The position numbers were made by a program, and so were the translations under genes. Below are positions 24,044-32,078 of a DNA stretch of 64,000 nt, piece by piece. The DNA comes from DASQFQ01 sp963802905. Lineage in GTDB: Bacteria; Actinomycetota; Thermoleophilia; Solirubrobacterales; Solirubrobacteraceae. The notes beneath the pieces are model-generated. The model was not told the origin of the DNA, did no database searches, and saw only the letters and a list, made by a program, of their open reading frames with translations. The DNA is taken from assembly GCA_963802905.1 (NCBI GenBank), contig CAWDKH010000012.1, positions 62,001 through 126,000 of the forward strand, written 5' to 3'. The stretch's first letter is position 1. Each line of letters starts with the position of its first letter.

Positions 24044-25437
24044 GATCCGACCGGGGTCAACGGCTCCTCCTTGGCGACCTTGGGCTTGCTCACGATTGCG
24101 GCCTGGGCCGGCTTCTCGAGCCCGATGTCGAGGTCCTTGGTCTCCTCGGACGCCAGGAACGCGACCAGCGATACGAGGCAGGCGAAGATCATCCACGCGG
24201 CGACGAGCCACGGATCGCCGCCGCCCCAGCCCAGCAGCGCGGCCGACAGCGTCGGCGAGAAGCCGACGAGCGCGGCGCCGAGCTCACGCGAGCCGGCGAA
24301 GCCCGTGTAGCGGACGTTGGCCCCGAACAGCTCGGCGTAGAACGCGCCCTGGACCGCGATCATCGGGCCGAGGCCGACCGCGAGGCCGATCGCGATCGCG
24401 AGGAAGATGACGACCGGCGAGCCGGTGTTGATCAGCAGCCAGAACGGGAACGCGTAGAGCGCCGTGAAGCAGACGCTCCAGAGGTTCAGCGGCCGCCGTC
24501 CGACGCGGTCGGACAGCGCGCCGTAGACCGGCTGGAGCGCGGCCCCGATCAGCGCCGCGAGCACGATGCCGAGCAGCACGGTCGTGTTGGACAGCTCGAG
24601 CTCGTCCGTGGCGTACGCGACGGTGAACGAGACGTAGATGTAGATCACCGCGACGTCAGCAACGTGCGCGCCGATGCCGACCAGCACGCTCTTCGGATAG
24701 CGCTTGACCGTCTCGATGACCGGGAGCTTGACGACCTCCTTGCGCTCGCGCAGCTGCTCGAAGACCGGCGACTCCTCGACCCGGAGGCGGAAGTACAGCG
24801 TCACGAAGATCATCAGGAACGAGGCCAGGAACGGCAGCCGCCAGCCCCAGCTGTTGAGCTGGTCCTCCGGCAGCTGGCTGACGAGCAGGAACGAGGCGGT
24901 GCCGAGCACCAGGCCGATCTGCACGCCCAGCTGCGAGAAGGAGCCGTAGAAGCCGCGCTTGTGCTTGGGCGCGTGCTCCGCGAGCAGCGTCGAGGCGCCG
25001 CCGAACTCGGCGCCGGCGCCGAGGCCCTGGCAGACGCGCATCAGCGTGAGCAGGATCGGCGCCCAGATGCCGAGCGTCGCGTAGGTCGGCAGCAGGCCGA
25101 TGATGCCGGTCGAGATGCCCATCAGCAGCGTCGTGATGATCAGCGTCTCGCGGCGACCGATGCGGTCGCCCATGTTGCCGAACAGGATCCCGCCGAGCGG
25201 GCGCACGGCGAAGCCGACGCCGAAGGTGGCGAACGCCGCCAGCGTGCCGACGCCGGAACCCGCCTTGTCGTTGAAGAACAGGTCGCCGAACACCAGCGCG
25301 GCGGCCGTCCCGTAGATGAAGAAGTCGTACCACTCGAGCGCCGTGCCGACGACGGATCCCGCCAACACCCGGCGCAGTGCCGTGCCCTTGGCGTGGTCCT
25401 TCGCGCGCCCGTTGCCGTTGGCTGCGGTTGCGTACAT
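24040..25437 (-). CDS. MFS transporter, metabolite:H+ symporter (MHS) family
   Basis: 465 residues with 12 predicted membrane segments. N-terminal VVGTALEWYDFFIYGTAAAL is the MHS hallmark, followed by FGNMGDRIGRRETLI (loop 2-3 MFS motif) and LMRVCQGLGAGAEFGGASTL. The second-half loop GALSDRVGRRPLN and a basic cytoplasmic C-terminus are present. MHS members import organic acids such as alpha-ketoglutarate, citrate, shikimate or betaines. Coupling to the UxuB-like enzyme suggests a sugar acid. Regulation is probably by the LacI protein, through AACCGGTT at 25491-25498. Confidence 0.88.
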   Translation of the reverse strand: MYATAANGNGRAKDHAKGTALRRVLAGSVVGTALEWYDFFIYGTAAALVFGDLFFNDKAGSGVGTLAAFATFGVGFAVRPLGGILFGNMGDRIGRRETLIITTLLMGISTGIIGLLPTYATLGIWAPILLTLMRVCQGLGAGAEFGGASTLLAEHAPKHKRGFYGSFSQLGVQIGLVLGTASFLLVSQLPEDQLNSWGWRLPFLASFLMIFVTLYFRLRVEESPVFEQLRERKEVVKLPVIETVKRYPKSVLVGIGAHVADVAVIYIYVSFTVAYATDELELSNTTVLLGIVLAALIGAALQPVYGALSDRVGRRPLNLWSVCFTALYAFPFWLLINTGSPVVIFLAIAIGLAVGLGPMIAVQGAFYAELFGANVRYTGFAGSRELGAALVGFSPTLSAALLGWGGGDPWLVAAWMIFACLVSLVAFLASEETKDLDIGLEKPAQAAIVSKPKVAKEEPLTPVGS

Positions 25438-25452
25438 GTGTGAACGCCTCCC

Positions 25453-25480
25453 AACGTTCGCCCCTGGTAGGGGTGACGTT
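25453..25480. promoter_or_regulatory. Nested inverted repeat in the transporter leader
   Basis: Outer arms AACGT and ACGTT and inner arms CCCCT and AGGGG flank a GGT loop. The element lies 15 bp before the transporter start. It could be a second operator or an RNA hairpin in the 5' leader. Confidence 0.4.
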
Positions 25481-25490
25481 CCCGCTCGGC

Positions 25491-25498
25491 AACCGGTT
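25491..25498. promoter_or_regulatory. AACCGGTT, second candidate LacI operator
   Basis: Same 8-bp core as the site in the KDPG aldolase start region. It lies 53 bp before the transporter start and touches the stop codon of the arginase-fold gene. Confidence 0.45.
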
Positions 25499-26361
25499 TA
25501 CTCGCGGTTTTCGACGGAAGCTTTCTTGAGCAACTCGACTGCCCGGGCGGCGTAGCGGCCGTCGGGGTCGAGCACGGGATTGAGGATCGTCACGTCGGCG
25601 CCGCGGAGGCGGTCGTCGGCGAGCACGGGAGTCAGCAGCGCGAGCAGCTGCTCCCAGGTAAGCCCGTTGTCCTGCGGGTAGTCGACCGCGGGCAGCTCGC
25701 GGGCGCTGAGGACGTCGAGGTCGAGGTGGAGCCAGAACGGGCCGTCGAGCTGGTCGAGCGCCCGCCGCGCGTGGCCCTCCGGGTCGCGCTGGAGCTCGTC
25801 GGTGGTGACGATCGGCATGCCGGGCGCGAACGCGCGCGGGTCCGGCGAGCGGTTGGCCGCAGCCTCCTCCTCGTCGGCGGGGCCGAGGACGACGACGCGC
25901 TCCGGCGCCAGCCGCGGCGCGACGTCGAGCAGCGCGGGCGCGCCGACGCCGAGCAGGACCGCGAGCTCCATGTCGGCGGCCTCGCCACCCGGCGAGCTGG
26001 CGCCGTCGTAGCAGTCGAGGTGGCCATCGACGAACAGCAGCCCGGTGCCGGGGAGCGCCCCCATCGCGCCGAGCAGCAGCGTGCAGCAGCCGCCGAGGAC
26101 GAGCGGGCGGTGGCCGGCGGACAGGACCTCGCCGAGCTCGCGGCGGATGACCTCTGTGGCGGAGACGACGTCCTGGAGCCCGATGACGCCGGTCTCAGCG
26201 TCGCGTACCGGGTCGGCGATCGTCACCTGGAGGTTGCCGAGGTCGCGCGCGCCCGTCGCCTCCGCGATGCCGGCGGCGCGCAACGCGGCCGGGAGCCGCT
26301 CGCACCCGACGAACGCGCCAGAGGAGTCGATCGGCACTCCGAGCATGACGTCGAAGGTCAT
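25498..26361 (-). CDS. Arginase/agmatinase-fold protein lacking one metal ligand
   Basis: 287 residues of the ureohydrolase fold. The metal motif DGHLDCYD (Asp, His, Asp) and HLDLDVLSARELP (two Asp) are present. The first motif, normally GGDHS with a metal-binding His, is GGCCTLLLG, so one ligand is missing. Actinobacterial arginase-like proteins without this His exist, and their substrate is unknown. The ureohydrolase label therefore describes the fold, not a proven arginase. It starts at an ATG overlapping the stop of the SRPBCC gene at 26358 (ATGA). Its own stop codon lies at the edge of the transporter promoter region. Confidence 0.75.
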   Translation of the reverse strand: MTFDVMLGVPIDSSGAFVGCERLPAALRAAGIAEATGARDLGNLQVTIADPVRDAETGVIGLQDVVSATEVIRRELGEVLSAGHRPLVLGGCCTLLLGAMGALPGTGLLFVDGHLDCYDGASSPGGEAADMELAVLLGVGAPALLDVAPRLAPERVVVLGPADEEEAAANRSPDPRAFAPGMPIVTTDELQRDPEGHARRALDQLDGPFWLHLDLDVLSARELPAVDYPQDNGLTWEQLLALLTPVLADDRLRGADVTILNPVLDPDGRYAARAVELLKKASVENRE

Positions 26362-26795
26362 GCCGGATTCTGTTCGAGCAGCTCCTTGAGGCGCAAGGTG
26401 TCGGCGGCCAACTGCTCCCGCGCCAGGCGCGCGGTGACGGCGTTCGCGAGGCGTGCGGCGAGACCACCGGTTTCCAACGTCCATGTGAACCGAGTGGTCT
26501 CGCCCGCCGCCTCGAGCTCCCAGATGCCGCGGAACGGCACCGGGCCCTCGTCGCTCTCGATCACCGAACGGCGGCTGGGGGAATGCTCGGTACAGACCCA
26601 GGTCGTCTCCATGACCCGGCCGAGAAAGCGCCGCGTTTCGGTCACCTCGGCCCCGGGGCGGAGCGCGCCGCTGCGATGGGGGCGCACGGCGATCAGGCTC
26701 ATCTGCCAGCGGGGGAGGTTGGCGGGTTGCGCGAGGAACGCGAAGACCTCCTCGGGCGGGCGGAGGATCTGTGCCGTGTGCTCGAAGGTGGTCAT
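26358..26795 (-). CDS. SRPBCC-family (polyketide cyclase-like) protein
   Basis: 145 residues from ATG 26795: MTTFEHTAQILRPPEEVFAF, ANLPRWQMSL, RPGAEVTETRRFLGRVMETT, RSVIESDEGPVPFRGIWELE and a C-terminal helix ending LRLKELLEQNPA. This is the pattern of small SRPBCC lipid- or polyketide-binding proteins. It is coupled to the arginase-fold gene by a 4-bp overlap. A copy of the repeated 18-nt motif lies 24 bp before its start and may be its promoter or operator. Confidence 0.8.
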   Translation of the reverse strand: MTTFEHTAQILRPPEEVFAFLAQPANLPRWQMSLIAVRPHRSGALRPGAEVTETRRFLGRVMETTWVCTEHSPSRRSVIESDEGPVPFRGIWELEAAGETTRFTWTLETGGLAARLANAVTARLAREQLAADTLRLKELLEQNPA

Positions 26796-26819
26796 CGTGG
26801 GCGGAGCTTCGCCCTGACC

Positions 26820-26837
26820 CGTCCGGGAATCGTTACG
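26820..26837 (-). promoter_or_regulatory. 18-nt motif CGTAACGATTCCCGGACG, copy 3 (SRPBCC/SARP intergenic)
   Basis: Identical to copy 1. It lies between the divergent SRPBCC start (26795) and SARP start (26847), so it could act on either gene. Confidence 0.45.
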
Positions 26838-26846
26838 GTGCCCGCG

Positions 26847-29533
26847 GTGGCGTCGGTCGACGTAATGCTGCTCGGACCCCCGCGCGTGGTGCGAGACGGA
26901 GCCGCGGTCGCGTTCGACACGCGCAAGGCGCTCGCGCTGCTCGCCGTGCTCGCGCTGGCCGACCGGCCGCGCCCGCGCGACGTGCTCGCCGAGCTGCTGT
27001 GGCCCGAGCACGACGCGGAGCACGCGCGGGGCGCGCTGCGGCGGACGCTCTCGGCGCTGCGCTCGGCCGTCGGCCCCGACTTCGTCGACGCCACCCGCGA
27101 CCAGGTCAGCCTCGTGCGCGGCCCCGGGTTCTACGTCGACGTCGACCGCTTCCGCGCGCTCGCCGGGGACGGCGACGTCGGCGGGCGCCGCGGCGCTGTT
27201 CCGCGGGGAGTTCCTGGAGGGCTTCGGGCTCCGCGACGCGCCCGAGTTCGAGGACTGGCAGCGCGCCGAGGCGGACGCGCTGGGGCGCGAGCTCGCGACG
27301 GTGCTGGCGCGGCTGGTGGAGGCGACCGGCGACGTGGCGGTCGCGCAGCGCTGGCTCGAGCTCGACCCGCTGCACGAGCCCGCGCACCGGGCGCTGATCC
27401 GGCTGTACGCGGAGCGCGGCGACCGCGCCGCCGCGCTGGCCCAGTACCGCGACTGCGTGCGGACGTTGTCGCGCGAGCTCGGCGTGCCGCCGCTGGCGGA
27501 GACGACGCGGCTGTACGAGGCGATCAGCGAGGGCACGCTCGAGGCGCCGGCGACAACCCTCAACCAGGGGTCAGACCCCTACTTGAGGGTCGCGCCGCTC
27601 GTCGGCCGCGCCCGCGAGTGGGAGGCGCTCGTCGGCGCCTACGACGGGATCGACGCGGACGGCCGTGTGGTGCTGCTGGAGGGCGAGGCGGGGATCGGCA
27701 AGACGCGCCTGGCGGAGGAGTTCGTCGCGCACGCGCGCGGCCGCGGCGCCGCGGTGCTCGGCGGGCGCGCGTACGAGGAGGAGGCCGCGCTCGCCTACGG
27801 GCCGCTGGTCGACGCGCTGCGGGGGCGGCTGCGCGACGACGACGCCTGGCTCGCCGCCGTCTCCGACCGCGCGCTGTGCGAGGCGGCGCGGCTGCTGCCC
27901 GACCTGAGCGGCGCCCCTCCCCCGCCGCTCGACGGCCCCGCCGCGCAGGCGCGCTTCCTCGACGGCGTGTGGGAGACGCTGTCGGCCGCCGCGGCCGGGC
28001 CGGCGCCCGGCGTGCTCGTCGTCGACGACGTGCAGTGGGCGGACGAGGCGACGCTCGGGCTGCTCAGCTACGGCGCCCGCCGGCTCGAGCGGCCGCGGAC
28101 TGCTCGTGCTGCTGACCACGCGCGAGCCGATGCGGCGATTCGGCGGCACCGTGCTCGCGCTCGAGCGGCTCGCGCCCGAGGAGGTCGGCGAGCTGCTGCG
28201 CGCGGCGGCGCCGGACGCCGCGCCCGAGCTCGCGGCGCGGCTCTACGAGGAGACCGAGGGCCTGCCGTTCCTGCTCGTCGAGTACCTCAACTCGCTGGGC
28301 GCGGACCCGGACTGGGCGTTGCCCGCGGGCGCGCGCGAGCTGCTGCTCGCCCGCCTCGACCCGGTCAGCGAGACCGGCCGCCAGGTGCTCGCCGCCGCCG
28401 CGGTGATCGGCCGCTCGTTCGAGGTCGACACCGTCCGCGCCGCATCCGGCCGCGGTGACGAGGAGACGGTCGGCGCGCTGGAGGAGCTCGTCCGGCGCGG
28501 CCTCGTGCGCGAGGGGCGCTTCGACTACGACTTCGCCCACGAGCAGCTGCGCCGGCTGGTGGCCGAGGAGACCGGCCTCGCGCGGCGGCGGCTGCTCCAC
28601 GGCCGAGCGGCGGACGCGCTGGCGGGCGGCCCGGCCGGCGCCGCCGAGGTCGCGCGCCACCTGCGGATGGCCGGCCGCGACGCCGAGGCCGCGGCGGCCT
28701 ACCGCCGCGCGGCCGAGCACGCGCGCGCGCTGTTCGCCAACGCCGAGGCGCTCGCGCACCTGCGCTCGGCGCTCGCGGTCGGCGACCCGGAGCCGGGCTC
28801 GCTGCACTTGGCGATCGGGGACCTGCAGACGCTGCAGGGCGAGTACGCGGCCGCGCTCGCTTCCTACGAGACGGCCGCGGCCCTCTCCCCCGCCGCCGAG
28901 CTCGGCGCGATCGAGCACCGGCTCGGCCAGGTCCGCCACCGCCGCGGCGAGTGGGCGCTCGCGACCGCGCACTTCGAGGCCGCGCTCGCCGCCACGCCCG
29001 AGGACGAGCTCGCCGCCCGCGCGCGGATCTGCGCCGACCTCTCGTTGAGCGCCCACGACGGCGGCGACCCGGCCCGCGCGGCCGAGCTCGCCGAGCGCGC
29101 CCGCGCGATGGCGGAGGAGGCCGGCGACCCGCGCGCACTCGGCCAGGCCCACAACCTGCTCGGCGCGCTCGCCACCAGCGGCGGCGCGGCGGCCGACGCG
29201 CTCGAGCACCTCGGCCGGTCGTTGCAGCTCGCCGAGGCGACCGGCGACCCTGGTGCGCGCGTCGCCGCGCTCAACAACCTCGCGCTCGCGCACCGCGCGC
29301 GGGGGGAGCTCGAGCCGGCGCTCGAGCTGACCGGCGCCGCTCTGGAGCTGTGCGCCGCCCAGGGCGACCGCCACCGCGAGGCGGCTCTGCACAACAACCT
29401 CGCCGACCTCCTGCACGCCGCCGGCCGCCACGACGACGCGATGGACGAGCTCAAGCGCGCCGTGGCGATCTTCGCGGAGGTCGGTGCGGAGGGAGAGCCG
29501 CAGCCCGAGGTGTGGAAGCTCGCCCGCTGGTGA
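26847..29533 (+). CDS. SARP-type regulator: BTAD - AAA ATPase - TPR (two frame breaks)
   Basis: About 894 residues after repair. The N-terminal OmpR-like winged helix has LLGPPRVVRDGAAVAFDTRK and ELLWPEHDAEHARGALRRTL. The bacterial transcriptional activation domain follows, with LARLVEATGDVAVAQRWLEL and YRDCVRTLSRELGVPP. The STAND/AAA domain has Walker A GEAGIGKTRLAEEF, Walker B GVLVVDDVQWADEATL and DFAHEQLRRLV, and about eight TPR-like repeats run to the end. It would be a large signal-integrating activator. Frame breaks at about 27186 (before AAALFRGEFLEGF) and 28096 (before GLLVLLTTRE) are each fixed by removing one base. GTG 26847 or 26838 is the start. A hairpin element sits in frame at 27556-27590. 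Confidence 0.85.
27556..27590. repeat. REP-like nested palindrome inside the SARP gene
   Basis: Outer arms ACCCTCAA and TTGAGGGT, inner arms AGGGGTC and GACCCCT around a single A: a near-perfect hairpin of 35 bp. It encodes TTLNQGSDPYLRV in frame, exactly in the linker between the BTAD and AAA domains. AGGGGTC-A-GACCCCT palindromes are typical of dispersed bacterial REP elements. No second copy was noticed in this window. Confidence 0.6.
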
Positions 29534-30351
29534 GCGGCGGCGAGGAGTTCAAGGCGTTCGAGTCCGCCGGGTGGGCAGCCCGCGCGGACACGTACGACGA
29601 CCTCATGGGCGCCGTCACGGCGCGGCTGATCGACCCGCTGCTCGACGCCGCGCGCGTGCGCGCGGGCACCCGGCTGCTCGACGTTGCCTGCGGGCCCGGC
29701 ACGCTCGCCGCGAGCGCGGCCGCGCGCGGGGCCGACCCGGTCGGGCTCGACCTGGCCGTGGGCATGGTCGATTTCGCCCGCGAGCGCCATCCCGGGCTGC
29801 AGTTCCTGCAGGGCGACGTCGAGCAGCTCCCGTTCGGCGACGCGAGCTTCGATGCCGTCGCGGCCGGCTTCCTCCTGCACCACCTCCCCGACCCCGAGCG
29901 CGCGGCGGCCGAGCTCGTCCGAGTGCTCGCACCCGGCGGTCGTCTGGCCGCCACGGTGTGGGACCGCCCAGAGCGGATGCGCCTGATCGGCCTCGCCGAC
30001 GAAGCCCTGGCCCGCGCGAACGCCGACACGGCACTCGTGCTGCCCGAGGGGCCCGACGCGTTCGGCTTCGCAGAACCCGCCGAGTTCGAGGAGCTGCTGA
30101 GACGAGCCGGCTTCGAGGCCGTCTCGGTGCGCACCATCGAGTTCACGCACCGGGCCGCCTCCGCGGACGAGCTGTGGCACGGCCTGCTCGGCGGCACCGT
30201 GCGCACCGCTGAGCAGGTACGGGCACAGCCGGCGAGCGTGCGCGAACGCATCCGGACGGCCTTCGCCGAGCTCGCCGAGGCGCACCGCACTGCGGACGGC
30301 ACGCTCGAGGTCCCGGTCGCGGCGGTACTGGCGAGCGCCGAGCGTCCCTGA
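29530..30351 (+). CDS. Class I SAM-dependent methyltransferase
   Basis: 273 residues. Motif I is TRLLDVACGPGTLA (about 47-60), then VGLDLAVGMVDFARERHPGL, motif post-I QGDVEQLPFGDASFDAVAAG, and LLHHLPDPERAAAELVRVLA, the UbiE/Methyltransf_11 pattern. The C-terminal half would bind an unknown small substrate. The GTG start at 29530 overlaps the SARP gene stop (GTGA), so they are co-translated; the methyltransferase may be the regulated or sensing partner. It ends 38 bp before the tRNA. Confidence 0.85.
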   Translation: MSGGEEFKAFESAGWAARADTYDDLMGAVTARLIDPLLDAARVRAGTRLLDVACGPGTLAASAAARGADPVGLDLAVGMVDFARERHPGLQFLQGDVEQLPFGDASFDAVAAGFLLHHLPDPERAAAELVRVLAPGGRLAATVWDRPERMRLIGLADEALARANADTALVLPEGPDAFGFAEPAEFEELLRRAGFEAVSVRTIEFTHRAASADELWHGLLGGTVRTAEQVRAQPASVRERIRTAFAELAEAHRTADGTLEVPVAAVLASAERP

Positions 30352-30389
30352 GCCGGGCACGCCCCACCTCGCTATTCTCCGGGCATCAC

Positions 30390-30463
30390 GCGGCTGTAGC
30401 TCAGTTGGCTAGAGCGTCTGCTTGCCATGCAGAAGGTCGAGGGTTCGAGTCCCTTCAGCCGCT
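30390..30463 (+). tRNA. tRNA-Gly (anticodon GCC)
   Basis: A 74-nt cloverleaf. Acceptor arms GCGGCTG and CAGCCGC pair fully, D-arm AGCTCAGTTGGCTAGAGC, anticodon stem TCTGC/GCAGA with loop TTGCCAT (GCC), T-arm AGGGTTCGAGTCCCT, and discriminator T. CCA is not encoded. A strong terminator follows 6 bp later. The 3' part plus terminator is duplicated at 33811-33863. Confidence 0.95.
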
Positions 30464-30496
30464 CTCTCAAAAGGCCCGCTTTTGCGGGCCTTTTGT
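30443..30496. repeat. Left copy of a tRNA-end/terminator direct repeat
   Basis: Bases 30453-30496 (44 bp: the last 11 bases of the tRNA, the spacer and the terminator) are identical to 33820-33863. The similarity extends left through GTTCGAGT with a one-base gap. The pair flanks about 3.37 kb. Confidence 0.85.
30469..30494 (+). terminator. Rho-independent terminator after tRNA-Gly
   Basis: AAAAGGCCCGC - TTTT - GCGGGCCTTTT: an 11-bp stem with a 4-base loop and a T-rich 3' side. As the sequence is symmetric it can also stop minus-strand transcription from the DUF1707 gene. Confidence 0.9.
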
Positions 30497-30528
30497 GTTT
30501 CTGACCCGGCGCGCCCGCCCTGCGCCTC

Positions 30529-30867
30529 CTAGCGGGGCTCGGGCACGTAGTTGCGCGTGCGGGTCTCCGGGTCCAGCCAGACGCGCATCAGCCGGTCGGT
30601 CGTGGGATCCAGGAAGCGCTCGGACGTGGGGAGCCAGCCCGGATGTGCCCCCTCACTCTCGCCGTGCCGGCGGCGCCACCAGCCCTTGCGGCTGGCGACG
30701 GGAGCGGGAGCGGCGGCTTCGAGGCCCGGCAGGTCGTCCAGCAGCACCGCGGCAGACTCGGGCGCGGCGTAGAGGCGGCCGAGCCGCTCGTCAAGCTCGT
30801 CGGCCTCCAGATGTCCCGCCATGTAGTGGCGGCCGAGCTCGGCCGCAGCGGCGTCGGCGCCGTTCAC
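30529..30867 (-). CDS. DUF1707-type small protein
   Basis: 112 residues. The N-terminal 40 residues (AAAAELGRHYMAGHLEADEL, then DERLGRLYAAPES) match the DUF1707/SHOCT-like helical hairpin that is common at the N-terminus of small actinobacterial membrane-associated proteins. The rest is a short linker and a basic tail with no membrane segment. Function is unknown. The GTG start overlaps the YbjQ gene stop (GTGA). Confidence 0.7.
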   Translation of the reverse strand: MNGADAAAAELGRHYMAGHLEADELDERLGRLYAAPESAAVLLDDLPGLEAAAPAPVASRKGWWRRRHGESEGAHPGWLPTSERFLDPTTDRLMRVWLDPETRTRNYVPEPR

Positions 30868-31211
30868 CGTGCGAGCTTCACCGCGGTTCCGTACGCGAGG
30901 ATCTCGGTCAGGTTCTGACCCATCTCCGAGGAGTCGAAGCGGACAGCAATGATCGCGTCGGCGCCGAGCACGTGGGCGTTGGCGATCATCCGGTCGACCG
31001 CGTGACGGCGCGAGTCCTCGAGTACCTCGGTGTACTGGCTGACCTCACCCGACCGCATCGCCGAGAAGGTGGCCGTGAAGCCCTTGGCGACGCCCATGGA
31101 CCGTACGATCAGTCCGAAGCAGAGGCCGAGGTTCTCAGCGACCTGCGTCCCGGGCAGCTCCTGCGCGGTCGTGAGGGGCAGGTCTGCTTGAACGGCGCCG
31201 GTGGAGGTCAT
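30864..31211 (-). CDS. YbjQ-family (DUF74) protein
   Basis: 115 residues from ATG 31211; an in-frame GTG at 31229 is possible. The YbjQ_1 pattern is clear: GLCFGLIVRSMGVAKGFTAT, EVSQYTEVLEDSRRHAVDRM, ANAHVLGADAIIAVRFDSSE and LTEILAYGTAVKL. The family forms pentamers of unknown function, sometimes called heavy-metal-binding. It is coupled to the DUF1707 gene. Confidence 0.85.
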   Translation of the reverse strand: MTSTGAVQADLPLTTAQELPGTQVAENLGLCFGLIVRSMGVAKGFTATFSAMRSGEVSQYTEVLEDSRRHAVDRMIANAHVLGADAIIAVRFDSSEMGQNLTEILAYGTAVKLAR

Positions 31212-31259
31212 GGTGGGGTTGTACCCCACGGGCCGCCTCGCCCAGACTGAGCGCGGGCA

Positions 31260-31931
31260 CTAGCGGCGCGTCACCTCCAGGTTGAGGATCCCGGTTCCGT
31301 CGAAGAACTCGCCATCGAAGTCGGCCACCGTATGGCCGACGATGCGGTGGCGGCCGCGGGCGAGCGGCTTGGTGATCGTGAACCAGCCGTCCGCGGCGTA
31401 GCGGGCGCGCCCGGCCGGCGCGCCGAGAATGTTGTCAGCGGGGAGCCAGGCGACCAGGTCGGGCGACTGGGCGCGCCAGCGCCGGTCAAGCCGCGTGTTG
31501 CGCCCGTCGACGGTGATCTCGAGGAGAATGAGGCTCTCCTCGTCGTAATCGACCGCGCACGCACGGCGCTCCCGCGGCGTCCTACCGAAGTACGGCGGGT
31601 TCTCGACGTCGCTGCACTCGTTGGTGAAGAGTCGATCTTTGACCCGCGTGCCCTCGGGAACGGAGCAGGTGAGCTCGCGGTTGGCGAGGGAGAACGGCGC
31701 GACCACGCCGCGGCCGAGCGAGGCGCAGAACGGGTCCTCCTGGTCCGTCGCCGGCGTCTCGAGCAGGACCTCCGACCAGCGTCCGAGCCACTCCCCGGCG
31801 CGAGGCCGGCGACGCGAGCCCCCGGCGGCTCGAGCCCCCGAGCGGCCGTGGCCGCGATGGGCCACGGCGGGGCCCGCGAGCGCCACGACGAGCACTGCGG
31901 CGAGAGAACCTACGAGCATGAGCCGACGCAC
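31260..31931 (-). CDS. Secreted protein of unknown function
   Basis: 223 residues with a clear signal peptide: MRRLMLVGSLAAVLVVALAG then PAVAHRG, cleavage probably after AVA. A basic Arg/Gly-rich stretch follows, then a globular part with four cysteines (about 78, 97, 114, 133 in the precursor) that could form two disulfides. No family is recognised. It sits within the tRNA-flanked segment. Confidence 0.7.
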   Translation of the reverse strand: MRRLMLVGSLAAVLVVALAGPAVAHRGHGRSGARAAGGSRRRPRAGEWLGRWSEVLLETPATDQEDPFCASLGRGVVAPFSLANRELTCSVPEGTRVKDRLFTNECSDVENPPYFGRTPRERRACAVDYDEESLILLEITVDGRNTRLDRRWRAQSPDLVAWLPADNILGAPAGRARYAADGWFTITKPLARGRHRIVGHTVADFDGEFFDGTGILNLEVTRR

Positions 31932-32078
31932 GGCGCCTCCCGGGGATAGGTTGCGCAGGAACCTCTCACCGGCGCCAGCGGACGGCGCCGGGCGGTAGGT
32001 TCCGTGACAGGGCCGTCGCAGGAGCAGAAGTACTTCCTCGCCAACCAGCAGGTCGACGAGGCGCGCGCGCCGGGCGGC

